Origin: Ruegeria atlantica
Lineage (GTDB): Bacteria; Pseudomonadota; Alphaproteobacteria; Rhodobacterales; Rhodobacteraceae
Assembly (NCBI GenBank): GCA_013032095.1
Contig: WQBJ01000005.1
Location: forward strand, 124,001 to 188,000
DNA length: 64,000 nucleotides
Direction of reading: 5' to 3'
Position 1 is the first letter of the stretch. Each line of letters opens with the position of its first letter. Below, piece by piece: positions 1-7,973 of this stretch. A program made the position numbers and the translations under genes. The notes beneath the pieces are model-generated. The model was not told where the DNA came from. It was given only the letters and a program-made list of their open reading frames with translations, and did no database searches.

Positions 1-314
1 GCGTTGAACAAGCGATGCCCCCGCCCCGGCGCACCCTTGGCGAAATTAACCGGCCGCACGATGCGCGGCTCTTTCTCGATGAACTGCAACATGTCTTTCT
101 GGTCGAACGCGTGATCGCCCAATGTCAGGCAATCCGCACCCGCATCCAGCAATAGCTTAGCGTGATCGCCGGTCAGGCCCATCCCGTTCGACGCGTTCTC
201 GCCATTGACCACAACGAAATCCAGCCGCCATTCGTCGCGCAGACGCGGCAAATGTTTTTGAATGGCCGTGCGTCCCGCGCGGCCCATGACGTCACCCAGA
301 AAAAGTATCCTCAT
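1..314 (-). CDS. TIGR00282/YmdB-family metallophosphoesterase, C-terminus cut by window edge
   Basis: The N-terminal 104 residues are visible. They begin MRILFLGDVMGRAGR, then NGEN (VVVNGENASNGMG) and a GDHAFD metal-ligand motif, the pattern of the calcineurin-like TIGR00282 family, whose Bacillus member YmdB is a phosphodiesterase active on 2',3'-cyclic AMP. Family members are about 260-270 residues, so roughly 60% of the gene lies beyond position 1. The ATG at 312-314 is placed directly before the conserved MRILFLGD beta strand. The role in this organism is not shown by context. The family call is firm from the motifs; the cellular function is inference. Confidence 0.85.
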   Translation of the reverse strand, partial: MRILFLGDVMGRAGRTAIQKHLPRLRDEWRLDFVVVNGENASNGMGLTGDHAKLLLDAGADCLTLGDHAFDQKDMLQFIEKEPRIVRPVNFAKGAPGRGHRLFN

Positions 315-403
315 TTGAACCGTCCTAAGTGTGGTAATGCCCAAGCACAAGCGGTTAAGCTGCCTGCATAAACTTCTAAAGCCTTTTAAACAGGAGAATC
401 TTG

Positions 404-637
404 ATGTCTCGCACCCTTATCGCCGCCGTTGGCCTGACCGCACTCGCCGCTTGTGACGAGGCTCCGAGCACCGACCCCAGCACGCAACTGGCAAACCCGG
501 CGGCAACGTTCTGCATAGAAAGTGGCGGGCAATACGAGATCCGGGACGGCGACAACGGACAGACCGGCATTTGCACACTGCCAGATGGGCGCGAAATCGA
601 CGCGTGGAAGTACTTCCGTGAGAACAGCCCAACTTAG
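404..637 (+). CDS. DUF333-domain small lipoprotein
   Basis: This is a 77-residue exported protein. An N-terminal hydrophobic segment ends in the lipobox LAAC, so Cys is about residue 17 and the mature protein is probably lipid-anchored. The mature part, from NPAATFC through GGQYEIRDG, GICTLPDGREIDAW and KYFRE, has the DUF333 signature: two cysteines and a W-x-Y/F-x-R end. DUF333 proteins are sometimes annotated as putative hemolysins, but their function is unknown. The ATG at 404 is preceded by CAGGAG at 391-396 with 7 bp spacing; an in-frame TTG one codon upstream is less likely. It stands alone between divergent and convergent neighbours. Confidence 0.8.
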   Translation: MSRTLIAAVGLTALAACDEAPSTDPSTQLANPAATFCIESGGQYEIRDGDNGQTGICTLPDGREIDAWKYFRENSPT

Positions 638-648
638 GGCATTTGGAA

Positions 649-1206
649 TTAAAACGTCAGCACTCGGCTCTCGGTGATCACCATGTCCAGCTGCTGATCG
701 GTGGGCTCCAGCGGCAGCCCTTCGGCCTCTTGCGCGTCAAAGGCAAAGCCAATGGCCAGTGTCGGACGCTTGGCGCGCAAGCCTTCCAGCGTGCGATCAT
801 AGAAGCCGCCGCCATAGCCCAGCCTCCCGCCCTGAGCGTCGAAGGCAACCAGCGGCACGATCAGGATTTCGGGATCGAAATGGTCGTCAACCTCGGGCAC
901 CTTGGCTCCGAACGGTCCGTCTTTCAGCGCGCCATCGGGTGTCCAGCGGGAAAACTTCAAGGGCTTCCCTGCGGCCTGAATCACCGGAACGCCGACCGGG
1001 CCATAGGCCGACGCTTCGGCCATCGCTGCCAGCGGGTCAATCTCGGTCCGTATCGGCATGTAGCCGGACAAGGGAACACCACGGTGGCCGGCCAGCACTT
1101 CGGACAGACGCCCGGCAGCCCCCGGCAGACGTGCATCAAACGCAGCCTTGCGACGCGCAAAGGCAGCCTTGCGCGCCGCTGCTTTGATTTCGGTCAGATC
1201 GGTCAC
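649..1206 (-). CDS. 5-formyltetrahydrofolate cyclo-ligase
   Basis: This 185-residue protein should convert 5-formyl-THF plus ATP to 5,10-methenyl-THF in the cytosol, salvaging folate. The diagnostic motif near residue 132 is LGYGGGFYDR, the nucleotide/folate-binding loop of the family. It is preceded by a basic N-terminal helix (AARKAAFARRKAAF) and the strand EILIVPLVAFDAQGGR. The length is normal for the family (about 180-200). Its ATG overlaps the end of mgtE by 4 bp (1203-1206), so the two are probably co-transcribed and translationally coupled. The functional link between Mg transport and an Mg-ATP-dependent folate enzyme is not obvious. Confidence 0.93.
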   Translation of the reverse strand: MTDLTEIKAAARKAAFARRKAAFDARLPGAAGRLSEVLAGHRGVPLSGYMPIRTEIDPLAAMAEASAYGPVGVPVIQAAGKPLKFSRWTPDGALKDGPFGAKVPEVDDHFDPEILIVPLVAFDAQGGRLGYGGGFYDRTLEGLRAKRPTLAIGFAFDAQEAEGLPLEPTDQQLDMVITESRVLTF

Positions 1207-2621
1207 AGTAGCACCACGCTGGCAAGCCCAAGGAACAGGAAAAACCCCATGACGTCCGTTGTGGTTGTCACAAAGGTGCCGGACGCAAGCGCAGGGTCAG
1301 CGCCCAGTCGGTCCAACACCACAGGTACTACCGTACCGACAAACCCCGCGATGATCATGTTCACGACCAAGGCGCAGCCAATCACGACACCCAGCAACGG
1401 AGAGTCGAACCACATCATCCCCACCGTCCCCAAAACGATGGCAAAACACAGACCGTTTAGCAGCCCGACCAGAAGTTCCCGCCGGATGACTCGCATAACG
1501 TTCGACCCGGTCAGGTCGCGCGTCGCCAGCGCCCGCACGGCAACCGTCAGCGACTGTGTCCCCGCATTGCCGCCCATCGACGCCACGATCGGCATCAGAA
1601 TCGCCAGCGCCACCAGTTGATCAATCGCCGCCTCGAATTGCGAAATCACCAGCGAGGCACAGATTGCCGTACACAGGTTCACGGCCAGCCACGGCAGACG
1701 TCTGCGGCTGGTCGCTGCCACACTGTCTGAGATCGAGCTTTCGTCACTCACACCAGCAAGGCGCAGGATGTCCTCTTCATGCTCTTCGTCCAGAACGACC
1801 ATCGCGTCGTCGATGGTGATCACACCGACCAGCCGCCCATCTGCGTCAACGACGGGGGACGAAATCAAGTGATACTGGTTGAAGGCATAGGCCACGTCCT
1901 CCTCGTCCTGATCGACGGGGATGGTGTGGAATTCTTCATCGGCGATATCGTGCAGCGGCACCTCGCGGCGCGTGGCCATCAGCTTACCCAATGTGACCTG
2001 CGCCACCGGCTTTAGCCGCGGATCAACCAGCACGACGTGATAGAATTGTTCCGGCAGATCGTCATTCGCGCGCATGAAGTCGATGGCCTGCCCCACCGAC
2101 CAATGTTCCGGCGCCATGACCACTTCGCGCTGCATGAGACGACCGGCCGAGTTCTCGGGATAGGACAGCGCCTGTTCTGCTGCGATCCGCTCGGAATCCT
2201 CCAGAGCATCAAGGATGGCCTCTTGCTGAGGCTCCTCAAGGTCTTCCAGCAGGTCAACGACATCGTCGCTTTCCATCTCGCGCACGGCATCAGCCAGAAT
2301 GTCGGGCTTCAGGATGCCGATGATCTCTTCGCGGACAGCCTCATCAAGCTCCGACAGGATATCGCCGTCGAATTCTTTGTCGTACAGACGGATCAGACGG
2401 GCGCGGTCGTAGGGATTGATTTGCTCCAGAAGGTCGGCGATGTCGGCCGGGTGCAGCGGCTCCATCAACTCGACCAGTTTGTCGCGGTCGTCTACATCGA
2501 CCGCATAGAGGATGGCCGCCACGGTTCTGCGATCCAGCGCATAGACGTCCTCATCACTGGTCGCCTCGGTTACGGGTTCATCAAAGCCTGTTGTCATATC
2601 TGCCCCCGTTTGCTCGGTCAT
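1203..2621 (-). CDS. mgtE: MgtE-type magnesium channel/transporter
   Basis: This 472-residue protein has the classic MgtE layout. An acidic, helical N domain (about 25-150) contains repeated DLLEQINPYDR-type and DLLEDLEEP-type helices. A CBS-domain pair follows (about 155-280, with GVITIDDAM and DEEHEEDILRLAG), then a plug helix and five transmembrane segments from about 310 to the end. The pore motif MGGNAGTQS is present near residue 355. In this family Mg2+ binding to the N and CBS domains closes the channel. The gene leads a two-gene unit with the formyl-THF cyclo-ligase. I see no M-box or other Mg riboswitch in the 115 bp upstream. Confidence 0.95.
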   Translation of the reverse strand: MTEQTGADMTTGFDEPVTEATSDEDVYALDRRTVAAILYAVDVDDRDKLVELMEPLHPADIADLLEQINPYDRARLIRLYDKEFDGDILSELDEAVREEIIGILKPDILADAVREMESDDVVDLLEDLEEPQQEAILDALEDSERIAAEQALSYPENSAGRLMQREVVMAPEHWSVGQAIDFMRANDDLPEQFYHVVLVDPRLKPVAQVTLGKLMATRREVPLHDIADEEFHTIPVDQDEEDVAYAFNQYHLISSPVVDADGRLVGVITIDDAMVVLDEEHEEDILRLAGVSDESSISDSVAATSRRRLPWLAVNLCTAICASLVISQFEAAIDQLVALAILMPIVASMGGNAGTQSLTVAVRALATRDLTGSNVMRVIRRELLVGLLNGLCFAIVLGTVGMMWFDSPLLGVVIGCALVVNMIIAGFVGTVVPVVLDRLGADPALASGTFVTTTTDVMGFFLFLGLASVVLL

Positions 2622-2736
2622 TGACCCCTAATTAGAAGAAGCAGCTACCGGAAAACAATGACAATGCACCGATTTACCCACAAGTTTCACGCGCCTATGC
2701 TGTTTCACAGTCCCATACAGGCGGAGATGAAGTGAA

Positions 2737-4026
2737 ATGGCGCAAAAAACGCTGCTGAAAGGACGCGTCCTGAGTTTTAACGGCTCTCCGTTCGAGGGTG
2801 AGCCGACCGAAGCCGTCACAATCAGCGAGGCTGTTCTAATCGAAGACGGTCGCATTTCCGCCGTGGCGGATGCCGACAGTCTGCGCTCCGCTCACCCAGA
2901 TGCCAGCGTTGTGGATCACGGTCAGCATGTCATCATGGCCGGGTTCATAGATGCGCATGTGCACTATCCTCAGACTGCAATGATCGCCAGTTGGGGCAAG
3001 CGCCTGATCGACTGGCTGAATACTTATACCTTCCCCGAGGAGATGAAGTTCGGGGACATCGCCTATGCCTCTGAGATTGCAAATCGCTATCTGGACCTTA
3101 CGGCGGCGCATGGCACGACGACAATGTGCAGTTTTTGTACCATCCATCCCGAAAGCGTCGATGCGTTCTTTTCTGCCGCGCAACAGCGCAATCAGCGCGT
3201 AGTTGCGGGAAAAACTTGCATGGACCGCAACGCCCCCGAAGGGCTGCGCGACACGGCGCAGACGGCATATGACCAGTCCCAAGCCTTGCTGGAAAAATGG
3301 CATGGCGTCGATCGGCTGTCTTATGCCATCACCCCGCGCTTTTCCCCTACCTCCACACCCGAACAGCTTGAGGCGATGGGTGCCCTCTGGGCCGAGCATC
3401 CGCATTGCCTGATGCAAACTCACCTGAGCGAGCAAACCGATGAGATCGCCTGGGTCCGAGAACTGTTCCCCGACGCACGCGATTACTTGGACACCTACGA
3501 AAAGTTCGGTCTGTTGGGGTCACATGGCGTCTACGGCCACGTCATTCACTTGGAATCGCGCGAGCGCGATCGATTGCGAGAGGTCGACGCGTCGCTTATC
3601 CACTGCCCGACCTCGAACACTTTCATCGGGTCTGGCCTGTTCGACATGGACGGGTTGATGCGTGATGGTCATCGGATCGGGTTGGCCACCGACACAGGTG
3701 GCGGGTCCAGTTTCTCGATGCTGCACACGATGGCCTCGGCCTACGAGATTGGGCAACTGCGCGGTACACCGCTGCACGCCGTGCAACTCTTGTGGCTGGG
3801 CACTGTCGGGTCTGCGCGATCCCTACGGCTGGACGATTGCATTGGCAACGTCGCGCCGGGGATGGAAGCCGATCTGATCGTATTCGACCTTGCTTCAACC
3901 CCGGCCATCGCCCAGCGCGAGGCTTGCGCCGAGGATTTGTGGGAAGCTATTTTTCCCACCATCATGATGGGCGACGACCGGGCGATCACCGAGGTATGGA
4001 TCGCCGGTCGGCGCGTTACCTCCTAG
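2737..4026 (+). CDS. guaD: Guanine deaminase
   Basis: This 429-residue amidohydrolase-superfamily enzyme should hydrolyse guanine to xanthine plus ammonia in purine salvage. Visible metal and substrate motifs are DAHVHYPQT (HxH, about residue 70), MQTHLSEQ (about 227), GHVIHL in place of the usual AHCVHL (about 268), and ATDTGGGSSFSML (about 316) carrying the catalytic Asp. The length matches bacterial GuaD. A GGCGGAG ribosome site precedes the ATG. It faces a second purine deaminase, and the two stop codons overlap in the palindrome CTAG (4023-4026), with no room for a conventional terminator between them. Confidence 0.93.
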   Translation: MAQKTLLKGRVLSFNGSPFEGEPTEAVTISEAVLIEDGRISAVADADSLRSAHPDASVVDHGQHVIMAGFIDAHVHYPQTAMIASWGKRLIDWLNTYTFPEEMKFGDIAYASEIANRYLDLTAAHGTTTMCSFCTIHPESVDAFFSAAQQRNQRVVAGKTCMDRNAPEGLRDTAQTAYDQSQALLEKWHGVDRLSYAITPRFSPTSTPEQLEAMGALWAEHPHCLMQTHLSEQTDEIAWVRELFPDARDYLDTYEKFGLLGSHGVYGHVIHLESRERDRLREVDASLIHCPTSNTFIGSGLFDMDGLMRDGHRIGLATDTGGGSSFSMLHTMASAYEIGQLRGTPLHAVQLLWLGTVGSARSLRLDDCIGNVAPGMEADLIVFDLASTPAIAQREACAEDLWEAIFPTIMMGDDRAITEVWIAGRRVTS

Positions 4027-5357
4027 GTCTGCAAAGCACTTGCCAACTGGTGCTGCCGCTCGATCACGCGGGGCATGTCCAAAGTGGTGACATGTCCGTC
4101 GCGCACGATCTGGCGGCCTTCAACGAATAGATGTTTGACCTTCATCGGCCCGGCCAGCAGCAACGCCGCCGGGTCCCAACTGCCCGCGCTTTCGACGCAA
4201 CGTGTGTCCCAGATGGCAACATCCGCGCGTTTGCCGCGTTCAAGTCGCCCACAGTCCGGACGGTTCAGCACATCCGCGCCGCCACGGGTCGCAATTTCTA
4301 ACGCCTCACGCGACGACATGGCGTCTGCACCGTTGGCGACCCGTTGCAGCAACATGGCCTGACGCGCCTCAAGGATCAGGTTGCCAATGTCATTGCTTGC
4401 AGACCCATCCGCCCCCAGCCCAACTGGCACGCCCTGATCCCGCATGGCACGTACCGGCGCAATGCCAGATCCCAAACGGCAATTCGAACAGGGGCAATGC
4501 GCGACGCCGGTTTGGGTTCTGGCGAACAAATCAATCTCGGCCCCGTCCAGCTTGACGCAATGGGCATGCCAGACGTCAGAGCCTGTCCATCCCAGTTCCT
4601 CGGCATACTGCCCCGGACGACACCCGAACTGTGCCTGAGAATAGGCGATATCCTCGTCATTTTCAGCCAGATGGGTGTGCAACATCACACTTTTGTCTCG
4701 CGCCAGAAGAGCCGCATCGCGCATCAGGTCTCGGCTGACCGAAAAAGGTGAACACGGTGCCAAACCAACGCGGCACATCGCGCCTTCGCTTGAATCGTGG
4801 AACGCGTCCACAACACGGATCATATCGTCGAGAATCGCATGTTCCTCTTCGACCAAAGCATCCGGCGGCAGGCCTCCGTCGCTCTCCCCGATACTCATCG
4901 CGCCGCGCGTGGGATGGAAGCGCAGGCCAATCTCGGTTGCTGCGGCAACCGTATCATCTAGACGCGCGCCATTGGGGTACAGATACAAATGATCAGAACT
5001 GAGCGTGCACCCGGACAAGGCCAATTCGGCTAGCCCAATTTGGGCCGAGACAAACATCTCCTCTGGCCCAAAGCGCGACCAGATGGGATAGAGCGTCTTG
5101 AGCCAGCCGAACAACAGCGCATCCTGCCCGCCAGGCACCGCACGGGTCAGAGTTTGAAAAAGGTGGTGATGGGTGTTCACCAAACCCGGTGTTACAACAC
5201 AACCAGAGGCATCGTGGACCTCTCCGGTAGTTTGCAAGCCTTGGCCTATCTGTTCGATCCGTCCCGAACGGATCAGAATATCTGCACTGGATAGCTCACT
5301 GCGCGTATCATCCATCGTCAGGATGGTGTCTGCGTTTTTGATCAGGATTTCGGTCAT
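4023..5357 (-). CDS. 8-oxoguanine deaminase
   Basis: This 444-residue amidohydrolase would convert 8-oxoguanine to urate, disposing of an oxidised base. Motifs seen are VNTHHHLFQTLTRAV (HxH variant typical of the SAH/8-oxoguanine deaminase branch), HTHLAENDEDI, WHAHCVKLD and GLGADGSASND. The strings HHLFQTLTR and GADGSASND fit the 8-oxoguanine deaminase subgroup better than atrazine chlorohydrolase or cytosine deaminase. I chose the ATG at 5357 because AAGGGGGC lies just upstream; an ATG 15 bp further out would overrun that site. It converges on guaD, so purine deamination is grouped here. Substrate assignment is by motif and is not proven. Confidence 0.85.
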   Translation of the reverse strand: MTEILIKNADTILTMDDTRSELSSADILIRSGRIEQIGQGLQTTGEVHDASGCVVTPGLVNTHHHLFQTLTRAVPGGQDALLFGWLKTLYPIWSRFGPEEMFVSAQIGLAELALSGCTLSSDHLYLYPNGARLDDTVAAATEIGLRFHPTRGAMSIGESDGGLPPDALVEEEHAILDDMIRVVDAFHDSSEGAMCRVGLAPCSPFSVSRDLMRDAALLARDKSVMLHTHLAENDEDIAYSQAQFGCRPGQYAEELGWTGSDVWHAHCVKLDGAEIDLFARTQTGVAHCPCSNCRLGSGIAPVRAMRDQGVPVGLGADGSASNDIGNLILEARQAMLLQRVANGADAMSSREALEIATRGGADVLNRPDCGRLERGKRADVAIWDTRCVESAGSWDPAALLLAGPMKVKHLFVEGRQIVRDGHVTTLDMPRVIERQHQLASALQT

Positions 5358-5469
5358 TCCGCCCCCTTGCATGCGCCCGTTTCGTGCAAGAAGGTATAGG
5401 CTGGCGGAAAACGGGCATAAGAACCAGCCGGGCAAGCGTACCTGACCAGCCGTACTCCGACAACCGATT

Positions 5470-6261
5470 TTAGTGATTGCGCAGAATCTCCAGAGCCGCC
5501 GTGTGCAGATCCGCGTTCGCAGCTGCCAGAACCCGTCCGCCCTCATGGGCCGGGTGGCCCTGCCAATTGGTAACGATACCCCCGGCAGCTTCGATCACAG
5601 CAATCGGCGCCTGTATATCATAGGCGTTCAAGCCCGCTTCGATCACCAGATCAACCTGCCCTGCCGCCAGTAGAGCATAGGCGTAGCAGTCCATACCATA
5701 GCGGGTCAGTTGCACGTGCTTGGCCACGGCTTCAAACCCCGCCCTTTCCTCGGGCGTACCAACCTCGGGGAAAGTGGTGAACAAAACCGCCTGAGCCAGA
5801 CTGGAGGTGGAACGTGTCTTCAGTGGCATCGAGCCGGTTGGGCCGGTTGACCTAGAAATTTCCGCCGATCCTACAAAACGCTCACCTATATAGGGCTGAT
5901 CGATAACGCCCATAATCGGGCCATCCTGATCACTTAGGGCGATCAAAACACCCCAGGTGGGCGTGCCGCTTATGAACCCACGCGTTCCGTCAATCGGGTC
6001 CAGTACCCATGTCCGGCCACTGACACCCTGAACCTGACCGAATTCCTCGCCGAAGATACCATCATCGGGCCGTTGTCTGGCCAAAACTTCTCGCATGGCT
6101 TTTTCGGCATTCCGGTCGGCAACCGTAACCGGATCGAAACCTTCGGCCAGCTTGTTGGACGTTTCAATGTTCGATTGTCTGAAAAAAGGAAGAATAGCCG
6201 CCCGCGCCGCGTCGGCCATTTCTTCTGCTACTTCCAGATCGCTTAAAGAAGTCTCTTGCAT
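5470..6261 (-). CDS. hisN: HisN-type inositol-monophosphatase-family phosphatase (probable histidinol phosphatase)
   Basis: This is a 263-residue member of the Mg-dependent, Li-sensitive phosphatase family. It shows DPVTVADRNAEKAMR (about 43), GEEFG (about 72), the metal-binding DPIDGTRGF (about 92) and a C-terminal AYDIQAPIAVIEAAGG (about 214). The DGTRGF form and the YDIQA ending fit the HisN/histidinol-phosphate phosphatase branch rather than SuhB, which is a separate gene in this window (58399-59184). The predicted reaction is histidinol phosphate to histidinol in histidine synthesis. No other his genes are adjacent. A 3'(2'),5'-bisphosphatase activity cannot be excluded from sequence alone. 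Confidence 0.82.
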   Translation of the reverse strand: MQETSLSDLEVAEEMADAARAAILPFFRQSNIETSNKLAEGFDPVTVADRNAEKAMREVLARQRPDDGIFGEEFGQVQGVSGRTWVLDPIDGTRGFISGTPTWGVLIALSDQDGPIMGVIDQPYIGERFVGSAEISRSTGPTGSMPLKTRSTSSLAQAVLFTTFPEVGTPEERAGFEAVAKHVQLTRYGMDCYAYALLAAGQVDLVIEAGLNAYDIQAPIAVIEAAGGIVTNWQGHPAHEGGRVLAAANADLHTAALEILRNH

Positions 6262-6306
6262 GCGCTACCCGTGCGGTTCGCGCGTGCCAGAGTCAACCCT
6301 GTTCGC

Positions 6307-6678
6307 TCAGGCGACGTCACTCAGAACGCGGGCGAGTTCAAACAGGCGGCGGCGTTGGTTCTCAGGAATTGCGTAATAAGACCGCACCAGATCCAATGCT
6401 TCCTTGTCCCCCATCAAATCAGCAGGCACCGATTTTTTACCGGTCGTTTCCTTCTCGGCCTCTTCCAGACCTTCGAAGAAAAAGCTGACGGGCACGTCCA
6501 ATGCCTCGGCGATGTCCCAAAGGCGCGACGCGCTAATCCGGTTGGCCCCCGTCTCGTACTTCTGAATCTGCTGAAACTTAATACCAACCTGTTGCGCCAA
6601 CTGCTGTTGGGTCATGCCAATCAGCCAGCGGCGATGCCTGACGCGCTTGCCCACATGGACATCGACGTGATGGGTCAT
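6307..6678 (-). CDS. XRE-family helix-turn-helix regulator
   Basis: This 123-residue cytosolic DNA-binding protein has a Cro/CI-type HTH at about residues 11-66: GKRVRHRRWLIGMTQQQLA, then VGIKFQQIQKYETG, then ISASRLWDIAEALDVPVSFFF. The tail is helical (ALDLVRSYYAIPENQRRRLF). The architecture matches short XRE regulators that are common and conserved in Rhodobacterales, whose targets are generally unassigned. It follows a long AT-rich upstream region and may be autoregulated. The downstream hisN-type gene is on the same strand 45 bp away, so they could share a transcript. I cannot name a target. Confidence 0.88.
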   Translation of the reverse strand: MTHHVDVHVGKRVRHRRWLIGMTQQQLAQQVGIKFQQIQKYETGANRISASRLWDIAEALDVPVSFFFEGLEEAEKETTGKKSVPADLMGDKEALDLVRSYYAIPENQRRRLFELARVLSDVA

Positions 6679-7016
6679 TGGTATTCTCCTCTACTACACA
6701 CACAACCAATTCGGGTGTGCGACGCATAATTTCTACCGCAACACTAGCGAGACGCCCTTAACCACTCCCTAATTAGGACGAAACCCCCAAATCAGCACCT
6801 CGGACAATATTGCGCTTTTTTTGGCTTTTTTTCAAGAAGGTTGAATCTGTTTTACTGAATTTACGATTAAGGTTGTGCCCCTTCGATCCAGCACACGTGC
6901 CTGCCGTAAGGGAAGCCTAAAACGAATGCCACTACGTTATTGCTGCACCATCAGGTAAGAGATTGACAATCCCCACTCAGCGCGAACCTATACGACAAAA
7001 CCACCGGAGAGCGCCC
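6679..7016. other. 338-bp intergenic region with T-tracts and a possible micro-ORF
   Basis: This spacer divides the XRE gene (leftward) from the quinone oxidoreductase (rightward), so it should hold two divergent promoters. It is AT-rich against the rest of the window and contains two T7-T8 tracts near 6814-6832, then a TTGAAT about 6841 that could be a weak -35. A ten-codon reading frame with two adjacent cysteines sits at 6926-6958 and is listed separately. I see no structured RNA or clear operator. Confidence 0.5.
6926..6958 (+). CDS. Candidate 10-residue leader peptide MPLRYCCTIR
   Basis: ATG at 6926 and TAA at 6956 enclose ten codons reading MPLRYCCTIR. AAGGGA at 6908-6913 lies about 12 bp upstream, longer than ideal spacing. 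The frame ends 58 bp before the quinone oxidoreductase start, so it could be a translated upstream ORF in that gene's leader. The tandem Tyr-Cys-Cys codons recall cysteine-sensing leader peptides, but nothing here proves translation. Treat it as a candidate only. Confidence 0.35.
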   Translation: MPLRYCCTIR

Positions 7017-7973
7017 ATGCTGGCCTACAGAATTCAAACCCAAGGCGCCACCGCTCGGATTTGCGATATCGACTCGCCACAACCCCGCGAGGGACAGGTG
7101 CGAGTTGCCATAAAAGCCTGCGGTTTGAATTTTGCCGATCTGCTGATGCAAAAAGGGACGTATCAGGACACGCCCCCTGCCCCGTTCACGCAAGGCATGG
7201 AAATTGCCGGCACAGTCGATGACATCGGCCCCGGTGTATCGCACCTGAAACGGGGTGACCGGATCGCTGTATATTCGGGTCAGGGTGGTTTGGCCGAATA
7301 TGGTGTCTTTGATGCCGAGCGTGCAATTCCTCTGCCGGATACCGTCAGCTTCGAGACTGCCGCCGCTATACAGATAGCCTATGGCACCAGCCACATTGCG
7401 CTGGATCACCGCGCCCGCCTGCAGCCCGGAGAAACCCTGCTGGTCACCGGCGCTGCGGGCGGCGTCGGGCTAACGGCGGTCGAGATCGGAAAATTGATGG
7501 GCGCGACTGTGATTGCGCAGGCCCGGGGCGCGGACAAATTGGCCGTTGCCCAAGCCGCAGGTGCAGATCACCTGATAGACGCGTCCGAAGATTTGCGGAC
7601 ACGCGTCAAGGAGTTGGGTGGAGCCGACGTCGTATATGACGCAATTGGCGGTGATGTGTTCAAAGCCGCCTTCCGCGCGACCAACCCCGAGGGGCGCCTG
7701 TTGCCCATCGGTTTTGCAGGCGGAGACGTACCACAGATTCCCGCCAATCATCTACTGGTCAAAAACCTGACCGTGATCGGCTTTTATATCGGTGGCTACC
7801 TGAGCTTTCGCCCTCAGATCGTTCAGGACAGTTTTGACACGCTGTTTCGCTGGTGCGCCGAGGGGCGGATCAAGCCACATATCAGCCACGTGTTGCCCCT
7901 GTCGGACGCCGAGAAAGGTCTGCAACTGCTGCGAGACCGAACGGCGACCGGCAAGGTTGTCATTACACCTTAA
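7017..7973 (+). CDS. NADPH:quinone oxidoreductase, zinc-independent MDR family
   Basis: This 318-residue soluble oxidoreductase of the medium-chain dehydrogenase/reductase superfamily belongs to the quinone reductase branch. The N-terminal GroES-like domain carries the diagnostic KACGLNFADLL and the TPPAPFTQGMEIAG region. The Rossmann domain has GAAGGVGLTAVEIGKLMGA near residue 145, and the zinc-ligand cysteines of alcohol dehydrogenases are absent. It probably reduces quinones or enals with NADPH. I chose the ATG at 7017 because GGAGA lies at 7006-7010 and the family begins at MLAYR. It converges on a LysR gene, and both TAA stops share TTAA at 7970-7973. Confidence 0.88.
   Translation: MLAYRIQTQGATARICDIDSPQPREGQVRVAIKACGLNFADLLMQKGTYQDTPPAPFTQGMEIAGTVDDIGPGVSHLKRGDRIAVYSGQGGLAEYGVFDAERAIPLPDTVSFETAAAIQIAYGTSHIALDHRARLQPGETLLVTGAAGGVGLTAVEIGKLMGATVIAQARGADKLAVAQAAGADHLIDASEDLRTRVKELGGADVVYDAIGGDVFKAAFRATNPEGRLLPIGFAGGDVPQIPANHLLVKNLTVIGFYIGGYLSFRPQIVQDSFDTLFRWCAEGRIKPHISHVLPLSDAEKGLQLLRDRTATGKVVITP

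Noticed and set aside
643..1620. 325-codon plus-strand frame across the cyclo-ligase and mgtE genes
   Set aside because: It crosses two confirmed minus-strand genes and has no recognisable domain.
2622..2736. Mg-sensing riboswitch before mgtE
   Set aside because: The 115-bp leader is too short and shows no M-box pattern.
6805..6835. T7-T8 tracts in the spacer as a terminator
   Set aside because: No stem of useful length precedes the tracts on the plus strand or follows on the minus strand.
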